In this document: piece after piece, positions 40,509 to 49,911 of the stretch
Position numbering within the stretch: position 1 is the stretch's first letter
Layout of the letters: each line of letters opens with the position of its first letter
Source: Fodinibacter sp963800505
GTDB lineage: Bacteria; Actinomycetota; Actinomycetes; Actinomycetales; Dermatophilaceae
DNA: 64,000 nucleotides
Direction of reading: 5' to 3'
Assembly: GCA_963800505.1 (NCBI GenBank)
Contig: CAWDBL010000009.1
Location: forward strand, 62,001-126,000
Notes under the pieces: model-generated
The model's database searches: none
Seen by the model: only the letters and a program-made list of their open reading frames with translations
Told to the model about the DNA's origin: nothing
Position numbers and translations under genes: made by a program

Positions 40509-41125
40509 TCAGGTCGCGCCGCCCCCGTTGGCGAACGCGATCACCGAGTCCGCGATCATCTGCACCGCGATCGCCGACAGCAGCAACCCCGCGATCCGGG
40601 TCAGGAGCACGATCCCACTGTCCTTGAGCAGCCGCGCCAACGGCGACGCGAAGCGGAAAACCAGGTAGACCACCAACAGGGCCATCACCAGCGCCGCGGC
40701 GACCGCGAGGTACCCACCTGGCCCGTCCGCCCCCTGCACCGCCAGCATCGTCGCGACGATCGCACCCGGCCCGGCCAGCAACGGCGTACCGAGCGGCACG
40801 AGCGCGACGTTGACCCCGGCATCCGCGAGCTGTTCCCACTCCGACCCGGTCAGCAGCTGCAGCGCCACGATGAGCAGCAGCAGCCCGCCCGCCCCGGCAG
40901 CGCGGGCAGCAAGATGTGCAGGTAGTCCAGGATCCGCTGGCCGAACACCGCGAACGACGCGATGACGCCCAGCGCCACCAGCGAGGCGCACCGCGCCGCC
41001 GCCACCTTCTGCTTCGCCGTCAGGGGCCCGGTGAGCGCCAGGAAGATCGGGATGGCCCCCGGCGGGTCGAGGATGACGATGAGCGTGACGAACGTCGAGG
41101 TGAACAGCGTGAGGTCGAAGCTCAC
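40509..41125 (-). pseudogene. marC: MarC-family membrane protein, frameshifted
   Basis: The N-terminal part (SFDLTLFTSTFVTLIVILDPPGAIPIFLALTGPL through LDYLHILLPAL) and C-terminal part (AGGLLLLIVALQLLTG through NGGGAT) are both clearly MarC, a six-helix membrane family, but lie in frames one base apart. The shift falls in the G-rich run at about 40884-40896. Either the gene is inactivated or the run was misread. The GTG start overlaps the PHP gene stop (GTGA). The IS sits about 100 bp beyond its 3' end. If repaired, the protein would be about 205 aa, normal for the family. Confidence 0.8.
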
Positions 41126-41970
41126 GGCTCCACCACCACGCTCCCCGAAGCCAAGGACTCGATCTCCTCGAGAACCGCTGGCGCCGTTGTGTGTTCGCCA
41201 AGCCGGTTCAGCTTCCCATCACCGTGGTAGTCGCTCGACCCGGTCGCCAACAGGTCGAGCGCGCGAGCCAGGTCGGTGAGGTGGCGCACGGCATCCGGGG
41301 TGTGGTCGCGGTGGTGAACCTCGAGGCCGACCAGCCCGGCCGACACGAGCTCCTCGATGAGCGAATCGGCCACCACCCGCCCCCGCGTGGCCGACCAGGC
41401 GTGGGCGACGACCGGCACTCCCCCGGCGGCACGCACCAGCTCGACCGCGTCCACCGGGTCGGGCGCGTAGTGCGAGACGTAGTAGGGGCTGTCGTTGCCG
41501 AGGAACCGCCGGAACGCCTCGTCGCGGTGGGACACGATCCCGGCCGTCACCAGCGCGTCGGCGATGTGCGGCCGGCCCGCCGTCGCGCCGTCCCCCACCT
41601 CGGCGCGCACCGAGTCCACCGTGATGTCGATGCCGTCGGCGGCCATCTTCCCCACCATCCGGTCGAGCCGGGTGTCGCGGCTCTCCCGTGCGCGAGCCAG
41701 CTCCGCGACCAGCCCGGGATGGGACGGGTCGGGCAGGTAGGCCAGCAGGTGGATGCTCTGATGGCGCCGGCTGCACGACACCTCGATGCCACGCACCAGC
41801 CGGATGCCGGATGCCCGCGCCGCGTCGGCGGCCTCGTCCCAACCCAAGGTCGTGTCGTGGTCGGTGAGCGCCATCGTTCTCAGCCCAGCCTCCACCGCGC
41901 GCTGCACCACGACGGCCGGAGCCTCCGTGCCGTCACTGGCCGAGGAGTGGGTGTGCAGGTCGATCGCCAC
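41122..41970 (-). CDS. PHP-domain phosphoesterase
   Basis: A 282-aa metal-dependent phosphoesterase of the polymerase-and-histidinol-phosphatase family. Metal-ligand motifs: IDLHTHSSASDGT, ALTDHDTTLGW, GIEVSC, VVAHAWS and a late GSSDYHG. This subset resembles TrpH/RNase AM-type proteins that hydrolyse 3',5'-bisnucleotides or 5' RNA ends. The GTG start is set by a TACGCT box 6 bases upstream. It is coupled to marC by a 4-bp overlap. Confidence 0.88.
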   Translation of the reverse strand: MAIDLHTHSSASDGTEAPAVVVQRAVEAGLRTMALTDHDTTLGWDEAADAARASGIRLVRGIEVSCSRRHQSIHLLAYLPDPSHPGLVAELARARESRDTRLDRMVGKMAADGIDITVDSVRAEVGDGATAGRPHIADALVTAGIVSHRDEAFRRFLGNDSPYYVSHYAPDPVDAVELVRAAGGVPVVAHAWSATRGRVVADSLIEELVSAGLVGLEVHHRDHTPDAVRHLTDLARALDLLATGSSDYHGDGKLNRLGEHTTAPAVLEEIESLASGSVVVEP

Positions 41971-41976
41971 GGCGCC

Positions 41977-41982
41977 AGCGTA
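41977..41982 (-). promoter_or_regulatory. leaderless -10 box for the PHP-marC operon
   Basis: Minus strand TACGCT, 6 bases (ggcgcc), GTG. It decides the PHP gene start; upstream in-frame codons are therefore untranslated. Confidence 0.6.
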
Positions 41983-42068
41983 GTGGCGCACACCGGTCCC
42001 CCAAGCGAGGCAACCTTTCCCGGCATCCCGGCGTAGTGCAGGGTGTGACGAGATCTCCGAGGGGTGTG

Positions 42069-42575
42069 ATGGACCGGACCGGCAAGGCCGACCGCGACGC
42101 GGCGTTCACGGCGTTCGTCGAGCAGGCGACGCCGTCGTTGCTGCGCACCGCGTGGCTGCTCACCGGCAACCACCACATCGCCCACGAGCTGGTGCAGGCC
42201 GCGCTGGTGCGCACCTACGTCGCCTGGCCCCGGGTGCGCCCCGAGACCGCGCTGGCCTACACGCGCCGCATCCTCGTCAACGAGCGCACCGACCGGTGGC
42301 GCCGGCACGGGGCCGAGCTGATGGTCGCCGCCCCACCCGAGTCGGCCACCACAGCCGGCAGCGCCACCGAGGACCGCGACATCGTGGTGCGGCTGCTCGC
42401 CACCCTGCCCGAGCAGCAGCGCAAGGTCGTGGTGCTGCGCTACTACACCGACCTGTCCGAGCAGGCCACCGCCGACGCCCTGAACATCTCCGTCGGCTCG
42501 GTCAAGTCCGCCGCCTCGCGCGGCCTGGCCACCCTGCGAGCCGAGCTCGCCCGAACCGAAGGAGGCGTGCGATGA
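42069..42575 (+). CDS. SigE-family RNA polymerase sigma factor (ECF type)
   Basis: A 168-aa sigma factor. Region 2 is AFTAFVEQATPSLLRTAWLLTGNHHIAHELVQAALVRTY with RRILVNERTDRWRR. Region 4 is LLATLPEQQRKVVVLRYYTDLSEQATADALNISVGSVKSAASRGLATL. It belongs to the actinobacterial SigE-like group that lacks extra domains. The ATG follows a GAGGGG ribosome site; a GTG at 42036 is an alternative. Its stop overlaps the next gene's ATG by 4 bp, typical of a sigma/anti-sigma pair. Confidence 0.87.
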   Translation: MDRTGKADRDAAFTAFVEQATPSLLRTAWLLTGNHHIAHELVQAALVRTYVAWPRVRPETALAYTRRILVNERTDRWRRHGAELMVAAPPESATTAGSATEDRDIVVRLLATLPEQQRKVVVLRYYTDLSEQATADALNISVGSVKSAASRGLATLRAELARTEGGVR

Positions 42576-43648
42576 GCACCGACACGTTCGAGGACCAGCT
42601 GCGCTCCCTGCTGCACGACACGGCGGATGCCGAGGGGCCGGCCTACGTCGACGTCGACCCGCACGCCGTGGTCACCAGTGGCCGACGGGTCATTCGCCGA
42701 CGTCGCCTTGCGACCGGTGCCGGCATCGCGGCCGCGGTCGTGGCGTTCGGCGCCGGTGCCTGGGCGGTACTCGACCAGTCCAGCCGCCAGAGCCTGGAGC
42801 CGGTTCCCGCCACCCGCTCGGCGAGCGTGGCTCCCGATGTCGTCTCCACCACCCTCGCGGTCGACGGCAGCTCTCGGGTTGCCTCGTACACCGTGAACCT
42901 CGACCGGTCCACCGGTCGGGTCACGGCGACGGACACTTCTGCGACCGGCGAGAAGGGCCTCGACGTCGTGATCGGACGGATCGGGGAGCGCGAGCAGAAG
43001 GCCGTGTGGGAGACCCTCTCCCGCGACCCGCTCGTCGTCGTCGGGGTGGTCCCGGCCGAAGCCGACGAGCTGATGACGCGCTTCGGGTACCTTGACGTCG
43101 GTGGGGTGACGTCCGCCGACGTCGGTGGGGTGACGTCCACCCAGTCACCGCTGACCAGGACGGCCTACGAGGCATTCCTCGTGCAGACCGAGAAGTCCCC
43201 ACCCGGTGTGGACCTGGCCGGGCTCGACTGGTCTGCGAGTGGTCGGGTCTTCGACGTGGAGGGACACGAGCTGCCGAGCGCGACCATCGGTGACCGGACG
43301 GTCTACCTGAACGACGTTGGGGGCGAGCTGGGGATGGTCGCCCCGGACGGCACCTCGCGGGTATGGCTCCAGGGCACCACCACACCACACCTCAGCACGT
43401 GGGTGAAGGAGCAGGGCGGGCCGACGGTCACCAGCTTCGCCATCGTCCTGCCGATCGACGCGGGCGACATCTCGCTCGAGGTCGCACCGGGCGCCACCCT
43501 CGTGTCCCAGCAGTCGGCACCCCTGTCCGGCGGAGCGGGAGTGGCCGTCGTGGCCACCGTCAAGGCACCCGGCAGCGTCGACCGGGTCGTCCGTCAGGTC
43601 ACCTGGACCGCTGACGGCCGCCAGTCCACCTGGCGCGACGCCGGATAG
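42572..43648 (+). CDS. membrane-anchored partner of the sigma factor (putative anti-sigma)
   Basis: A 358-aa protein. A cytoplasmic N-terminus of about 40 residues (TFEDQLRSLLHDTADAEG) is followed by a basic RRVIRRRRLATG stretch and one membrane helix (GIAAAVVAFGAGAWAVL), leaving a 290-residue extracellular domain with beta-rich character. Topology and the ATGA overlap with the sigma gene suggest an anti-sigma or signal-sensing partner; no canonical zinc anti-sigma motif is present. A 24-bp duplication (43094-43141) repeats DVGGVTSA in frame. Confidence 0.7.
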   Translation: MSTDTFEDQLRSLLHDTADAEGPAYVDVDPHAVVTSGRRVIRRRRLATGAGIAAAVVAFGAGAWAVLDQSSRQSLEPVPATRSASVAPDVVSTTLAVDGSSRVASYTVNLDRSTGRVTATDTSATGEKGLDVVIGRIGEREQKAVWETLSRDPLVVVGVVPAEADELMTRFGYLDVGGVTSADVGGVTSTQSPLTRTAYEAFLVQTEKSPPGVDLAGLDWSASGRVFDVEGHELPSATIGDRTVYLNDVGGELGMVAPDGTSRVWLQGTTTPHLSTWVKEQGGPTVTSFAIVLPIDAGDISLEVAPGATLVSQQSAPLSGGAGVAVVATVKAPGSVDRVVRQVTWTADGRQSTWRDAG

Positions 43649-43707
43649 TCCCAGCCGGGCGGGGTCGATCAAGCCGGAGCCGGTCGGGCCGGCGGTGGCC
43701 CGTCCGC

Positions 43708-44247
43708 TCAGGCGGTGGGCGCCGCTGGGCCGGGCCAGTTGCGGTCGGGCACCGGCGCCGGGCGCCCCGGCTGCTCGCCGCCACGCTCGGCGAGGTAGCT
43801 GTCCTTCGGCACCATCACCTTGCGCCGGAAGATGCACACCACGGTGCCGTCCTGCTTGTAGCCGATCGTCTCGACGTGCACGACCCCCCGGTCGTCGCGG
43901 CTCGTGCTCTCCCACTTGTCGAGCACCGTGGTCTCGCCGTAGAGGGTGTCCCCGTGGAAGGTGGGGGCCACGTGCCGCAGGTTTTCGATCTCGAGGTTGG
44001 CGATCGCCTTGCCGCTGATGTCGGGCACCGACATCCCCAGCAGCAGCGAGTAGACGTAGTTCCCCACCACCACGTTGCGGCCGAACTGGGTCGAACCCTC
44101 CGCGTAGTTCACGTCGAGGTGCAGGGGGTGGTGGTTCATCGTGATCAGGCAGAACAGGTGGTCGTCGTACTCCGTCACCGTCTTGCCGGGCCAGTGCTTG
44201 TAGGTCGCCCCGACCTCGAACTCCTCGTAGCTGCGCCCGAACTGCAC
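43708..44247 (-). CDS. MaoC-like (hotdog-fold) dehydratase
   Basis: A 179-aa hotdog-fold protein, RSYEEFEVGATYKHWPGKTVTEYD at the start and FCLITMNHHPLHLDVNYA as the active-site segment. The common MaoC motif has Asp before the NP-x-H; here it reads MNHHPLH, as in some mesaconyl-CoA hydratase-like members, so enoyl-CoA hydration is likely but the substrate is open. The VHVETIGYKQDGTVVCIFRRKVMV C-terminal half is typical. The GTG start follows AAGGAGA by 6 bases. Confidence 0.82.
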   Translation of the reverse strand: MQFGRSYEEFEVGATYKHWPGKTVTEYDDHLFCLITMNHHPLHLDVNYAEGSTQFGRNVVVGNYVYSLLLGMSVPDISGKAIANLEIENLRHVAPTFHGDTLYGETTVLDKWESTSRDDRGVVHVETIGYKQDGTVVCIFRRKVMVPKDSYLAERGGEQPGRPAPVPDRNWPGPAAPTA

Positions 44248-44375
44248 CGGTGTCTCCTTCGCTCGACGTGAGGGTCCATCCTCGCCCGAGCACGCGGCAT
44301 CCGGCAGTGGGATGCCGCGTGCCCTTGCCCACACCCGCCTCACCCGGGCTGCCGTGCCCCACCAGCAGGCACGCC

Positions 44376-44381
44376 TAGGCT
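44376..44381 (+). promoter_or_regulatory. leaderless -10 box for the second BTAD-like regulator
   Basis: TAGGCT, 6 bases (gggcag), ATG. It fixes the start at 44388. Confidence 0.6.
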
Positions 44382-44387
44382 GGGCAG

Positions 44388-47300
44388 ATGTCGCAGCCCC
44401 ACCCGGAGGGACGGGACCCACGGGCCGGTGACCTGCACCTTCTCGCGGAGGTCACCTGGCGCGGCACGCCGGTCCACGGCGGCCGTAGCCACGCGTTGCT
44501 CGCCGCGCTGGTCGACGCCGCCGGCCGCACCCTCGGCGAGCACGCCCTGGTCGACGAGGTATGGGGTTCGGGCCAGGCGCCCGCGAACCCGACCAAGGCC
44601 CTGCAGGTGGTGGTCTCGCGCACCCGGGCGCACACCGCGCCCGAGGTGGTCGAGCGGGCCGCAGGCGGCTACCGCCTCGGGCTCGAAGCGGCGCAGGTCG
44701 ACGTGCTGGCCCTGCGTGACAACGTCGCCGCTGCGACCTCCGCGGAGGCCCGCACCGACCGGATGGCCGCCCGGGACGCCGCTCGGCGAGCGCTCGCCCA
44801 CCCGGAGCCGGCATCCGGCGGCGAGGCCCCGCTGGCCGCGCTGCGCGACGACGCCCGCCGCTCGCGCGCCGAGGCCGCCGCCGTGCTGGGCCGCTCGCTC
44901 AGCGCCCTGGGCGAGCACCGCGAGGCCCTCCCCCTCCTCGAGGACGCCGGCGTCGACGACGAGGCCACCGCCGCAGCGCTGCTGCGCTCGACGGCGGCGG
45001 TGCACGGCAGCCCCGCGGCGCTCGACCGCTATGCCCGGGTGCGCCGCGACCTCGCCGACCGGCTGGGCGTCGACCCCGGCCCCGCGCTCACCGCGGTGCA
45101 CGCCGAGCTCCTCGCCTCCGACAACCCGGTGCGCAGCGGCCTGCGCCACGAGGCGACATCGCTCATCGGCCGCGACGACGACATCCGCGCCCTGCGCGCG
45201 CTCGTCCGCGAGTCGAGGGTCATCTCCATCCTCGGGCCCGGTGGCCTGGGCAAGACCCGGCTCGCCCACCTGCTCGGGCAGGAGGCCGACCAGCCGGTGG
45301 TGCACTTCATCGAGCTCGTCGGCGTCGCCTCCCCCGACGACGTCGTCGGCGAGGTCGGCTCGGCCCTCGGGGTGCGCGACTCGGTGAGCGGCCGCCGGGT
45401 GCTCACCCCCGAGCAGCGCCACGACGTGCGGGCCCGCGCCGCCCAGGCCCTAGTGGGTGCGTCGACCCTGCTCGTCCTCGACAACTGCGAGCACGTCGTC
45501 GAGGCGGTCGCCGACCTGGTGTCCTTCCTCGTGGCGTCCTGCCCCCGGCTGCGCGTGGTCACGACCACCAGGGCACCGCTCGCCATCGCCGCCGAGCGGG
45601 TCTTCCCGCTCTCCCAGCTGGACGACGACGCGGCATCCGAGCTGTTCGCGCAGCGGGCCCGAGCAGCACGCCCCGGGGTCGCCCTCGACCCCACCCAGGT
45701 GCTGAGCGTCGTGCGTCGGCTCGACGGGCTTCCCCTGGCCATCGAGCTCGCCGCGGCTCGGGTGCGTGCGATGTCGGTGGAGGACATCGACCGGCGCCTC
45801 GACGACCGGTTCGCCCTGCTGCGCGGCGGTGACCGCACCGCGCCCGACCGGCACCAGACCCTGCTCGCCGTCATCGACTGGTCGTGGAACCTGTTGCGCG
45901 ACACCGAGCGTCGAGCGCTGCGCTGGCTCTCGACCTTCCACGACGGCTTCTCCCTCGACGGCGCGGATGCCGTGCTGGGCCACGACGCGCTCGACGACGT
46001 GCGCTCGCTCGTCGACCAGTCGCTGCTCACCGTGATCGACGAGGGCCGAACCGTGCGCTACCGGATGCTCGAGACGGTGCGGGAGTTCGGCCGGCTGCGG
46101 CTCGTCGAGGCCGGTGAGGAGTCGGCGGCCCGGGACGCGCAGCTGGCGTGGGCCTGCGCGTTCGCCCTGCGCCTCGGTGACGCGGTGTGGTCCTCCCGGC
46201 AGGTCGAGGCGGTGCGCGAGCTGGCGGTCGAGGAGAACAACCTCGCCGACGGTCTGCGCGAGGCGGTCTCGATGCCCGACCCGTGGGCGGTGGTGCGGCT
46301 GCTCGCAGCACTCTGCTCGTTCTGGACGGTGCGCGGGGAGAACACCCGGGTCATCGCGCTGGCCGGGGCCGCCGACGCAGCCTTGGCCGGCTGGGTGCCC
46401 GCACCCGAGCAGGTCGACGTGGCGGTCTCCGCCGCCACGATGGTGTCGGTCAACGCCGTGGTCGGCGAGATCACGGAGGTGCCGTCCTGCCTGGTGCTGC
46501 TCCACACCTACGGGGCCCGCGCCACCTCGGCCCGCGTCCGCGGCCTGGTCGAGGTGCTGACCTGCCAGCTCGAGAGCCGTCGGTCGGAGGACGTGGCGGA
46601 TCGGCTCGACACCATCGCGCGCGAGTCCGACCGGGAGGCCGCCGTGGTCGCCCGGATGTGGGCGTCCCACCACCGGGAGAACACCGGCGACCCGGTGGGC
46701 GCCGTCGCCGAGGCCGAGCAGGGTCTGGCGCTCGTCCGCGACTCCGACGGTCCGTGGCTCGGTGCCATGCTGCACACGGTCATCGCCACCCTCAACGCCC
46801 AGCTCGGCCGCGCGCAGGAGGCCGTGCCGCACGCCTTGGCGGCGCTCCCCGTGCTCGACCGGCTGGAGGCCGTCGACGACGCCATCCAGGCCCGTGCCCT
46901 GCTGGCCGTGCACGCCGTCTCCTCCGGGCGCCTCGGCGAGGCCGAGCGCTGGATCGCCGAGATCGACGCCAGGGAGCGGCAGCGGGCCGGCTTCGGGGGT
47001 GCCTTCGTGCTGCTCACCGCCCGCGCCGAGCTCGCCCTGGCCCGCGGGGAGGTGGCCGAGGGGCTGGAGCTCTACCGGGTCGCCATGGTCGACCTCGCCG
47101 CCCTGACCTTCCCCGGCATGGGCGCCCCCACCGGGCTGGAGCCCTGGGCGCTGTACGGCGAGAGCGTCGGCACGACCGCGTTCGCCGTGCACGCCCTCTC
47201 GGAACACGACGTGCGCGAGGGCGCGGCACTCTTCACCGACCTGCTGGCCAAGGCACCGCGGGTGCTCGAGCCCGACCGCTGGCGGATGGACTACCCGGTG

Positions 47301-47576
47301 GCGGGGCTGGTGCTCCACGGGCTCGGCGCCTGGGGGCTGCTGCGCGAGGCGATGTCCCCCGCCGCGGCCGTCCGGCTGCTGGTGCTCGCCGAGCGGTTCG
47401 GCTACCAGCGCTTCGCACCGACCATGGACCCCGTCCGCACCCGGCCCGTGGCAGAGCAGCGCGTGCCGGGACTGGTCGCCACCCTGCACACCGAGTTCGC
47501 CGACCGCACCGCGCCGGACCTGCTGAGCGAGGCGCGCACAGCGCTCGAGCAGGCAGCCGGGGTCGGTCCCGCCTGA
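44388..47576 (+). CDS. large BTAD/AfsR-like ATPase regulator
   Basis: A 1062-aa protein. The N-terminal winged-helix module (SHALLAALVDAAGRTLGEHALVDEVWG, NPTKALQVVVSRTRAH) and a BTAD-type helical region ending YARVRRDLADRLGVDPGPALTAVHAELL precede an ATPase with GPGGLGKTRLAHLL and LVLDNCEHVVEAV. The C-terminal 600 residues are helical repeats. It is of the same architecture as the regulator at 31050 but not closely similar. It lies next to, and convergent with, the DrrAB-like ABC genes, a plausible but unproven target. Confidence 0.87.
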   Translation: MSQPHPEGRDPRAGDLHLLAEVTWRGTPVHGGRSHALLAALVDAAGRTLGEHALVDEVWGSGQAPANPTKALQVVVSRTRAHTAPEVVERAAGGYRLGLEAAQVDVLALRDNVAAATSAEARTDRMAARDAARRALAHPEPASGGEAPLAALRDDARRSRAEAAAVLGRSLSALGEHREALPLLEDAGVDDEATAAALLRSTAAVHGSPAALDRYARVRRDLADRLGVDPGPALTAVHAELLASDNPVRSGLRHEATSLIGRDDDIRALRALVRESRVISILGPGGLGKTRLAHLLGQEADQPVVHFIELVGVASPDDVVGEVGSALGVRDSVSGRRVLTPEQRHDVRARAAQALVGASTLLVLDNCEHVVEAVADLVSFLVASCPRLRVVTTTRAPLAIAAERVFPLSQLDDDAASELFAQRARAARPGVALDPTQVLSVVRRLDGLPLAIELAAARVRAMSVEDIDRRLDDRFALLRGGDRTAPDRHQTLLAVIDWSWNLLRDTERRALRWLSTFHDGFSLDGADAVLGHDALDDVRSLVDQSLLTVIDEGRTVRYRMLETVREFGRLRLVEAGEESAARDAQLAWACAFALRLGDAVWSSRQVEAVRELAVEENNLADGLREAVSMPDPWAVVRLLAALCSFWTVRGENTRVIALAGAADAALAGWVPAPEQVDVAVSAATMVSVNAVVGEITEVPSCLVLLHTYGARATSARVRGLVEVLTCQLESRRSEDVADRLDTIARESDREAAVVARMWASHHRENTGDPVGAVAEAEQGLALVRDSDGPWLGAMLHTVIATLNAQLGRAQEAVPHALAALPVLDRLEAVDDAIQARALLAVHAVSSGRLGEAERWIAEIDARERQRAGFGGAFVLLTARAELALARGEVAEGLELYRVAMVDLAALTFPGMGAPTGLEPWALYGESVGTTAFAVHALSEHDVREGAALFTDLLAKAPRVLEPDRWRMDYPVAGLVLHGLGAWGLLREAMSPAAAVRLLVLAERFGYQRFAPTMDPVRTRPVAEQRVPGLVATLHTEFADRTAPDLLSEARTALEQAAGVGPA

Positions 47577-47607
47577 CCGACCCCGGTGTGCCCCGGCGCG
47601 TGCGGCG

Positions 47608-48449
47608 CTACATCTTGCGGGAGTAGGAGCGCACCGCGAGCGGCATGAACACAGCCACGACGGCCGCGCAGCCGCCCAGCGCCCACGCCACCTCGGTCGT
47701 GACGCCACCGCCGGCCATCATCGTGCGCACCGCGGTGACGACGTGGCTCACCGGGTTGAGCCGCACGAACGTCTGCAGCCAGCTGGGCAGCGTGTCGGCC
47801 GGCACGAAGGCGTTGGACAGGAAGGTCAGCGGGAACATGACCATCATCGAGATGCCTTGCACCGCCTGCGCGCTGCGGGCGACGGTGCCGAACCAGGTGA
47901 AGATCCAGGCGAGCGACCACCCGGCGATCACGGTCATCAGCCAGCCCCCGAGCACTCCGGCCACACCACCGCCCGGGCGGTAGCCCATCAGGATGCCGGT
48001 GAGGATGGTGAGCGACGCGGCGGTGCCGTAGCGCAGCAGGTCGGCGATGGCCGGGCCGACCAGGGGTGCGATGCGCGCGATCGGCAGGGACTTGAAGCGG
48101 TCGAAGACGCCCTTGTCCATGTCCTCGCGCAGCTGGATGCCGGTGGCCATGCAGGCGGTCAGCGCCGTCTGGGCGAGGATGCCGGGGATCAGGATCGGCA
48201 GGTAGTCGGCGACGCTGCCGGAGATCGCCCCACCGAAGATGTAGGCGAACATCGCGGTGAAGAGCAGCGGCTGGATGGTCACGTCGAACCACTGCTCGGG
48301 GTTGCGGCGCATCTTCTTGGTGGCGCGCCACGCCATGGTCACGCTCTGCGACCAGGTCTCGCGCAGGCTGGGGTGGGCGGGCAGGTCGCGGATGCCGTCG
48401 GGAGTGAGCGCCGTGACGGTGGCGTCGGGTGCGGGACTGAGGGTGGTGC

Positions 48450-48453
<4 letters not shown>
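47608..48453 (-). CDS. ABC-2-type exporter permease (DrrB-like)
   Basis: A 281-aa membrane protein with six predicted helices. The family motifs are NPEQWFDVTIQPLLFTAMFAYIFGGAI and MDKGVFDRFKSLPIARIAPLVG, followed by FPLTFLSNAFVPADTLP, the DrrB/ABC-2 pattern. It would pair with the upstream ATPase to export a hydrophobic compound or drug. The ATG overlaps the ATPase stop by 4 bp. The substrate is unknown. Confidence 0.88.
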
Positions 48454-49463
<1,010 letters not shown>

Positions 49464-49606
49464 GGCTCCACCCTGCGGGTCACCGGTTTCAGCCCGCCTT
49501 CACCGCGGTTTCACTCGGCCCGACGCCGGTTCCGGGGGCGATGCCGACGCGGTGGCTGGGCCGAGCGGCCCCAGGGTCGTCGTGGTCCCTGGTCGGGCCC
49601 CAGGAG

Positions 49607-49880
49607 ATGCACCCCGCGCGCCCCACCGCGCCCCCCGCATCACTCCACACCGCACGCTCCCCCCAGGTGATGCACCCGCGCGCCCCACCGCGCCCCCTGC
49701 AGCACCCCACGCCACACCCTGCCCCCCAGGTCATGCACCCCGCGCGCCCCACCGCGCCCCCTGCAGCACCCCACGCCACACCCTGCCCCCCGGTGATGCA
49801 CCCCGCGCGCCCCACCGCGCCACCTGCAGTACCCCACGCCACACCCTGCCCCCAGGTCATGCACCCCGCGCGCCCCAGCA
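49607..49880. repeat. 63-bp minisatellite upstream of glpK
   Basis: Four full 63-bp units begin at 49607, 49670, 49733 and 49796, and a partial fifth at 49859, each starting ATGCACCC and containing GCGCGCCCCACCGCGCC. The period is 21 codons and both strands stay open, which produces long spurious ORFs. The partial unit stops about 20 bp before the glpK -10 box. No gene is seen in 49464-49911. Confidence 0.92.
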
Positions 49881-49899
49881 GCTTCCTTTGCGCCGGTCC

Positions 49900-49905
49900 T
49901 AGGAT
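49900..49905 (+). promoter_or_regulatory. leaderless -10 box for glpK
   Basis: TAGGAT, 6 bases (cgggcc), ATG. The upstream minisatellite occupies where -35 and activator sites would lie. Confidence 0.6.
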
Positions 49906-49911
49906 CGGGCC

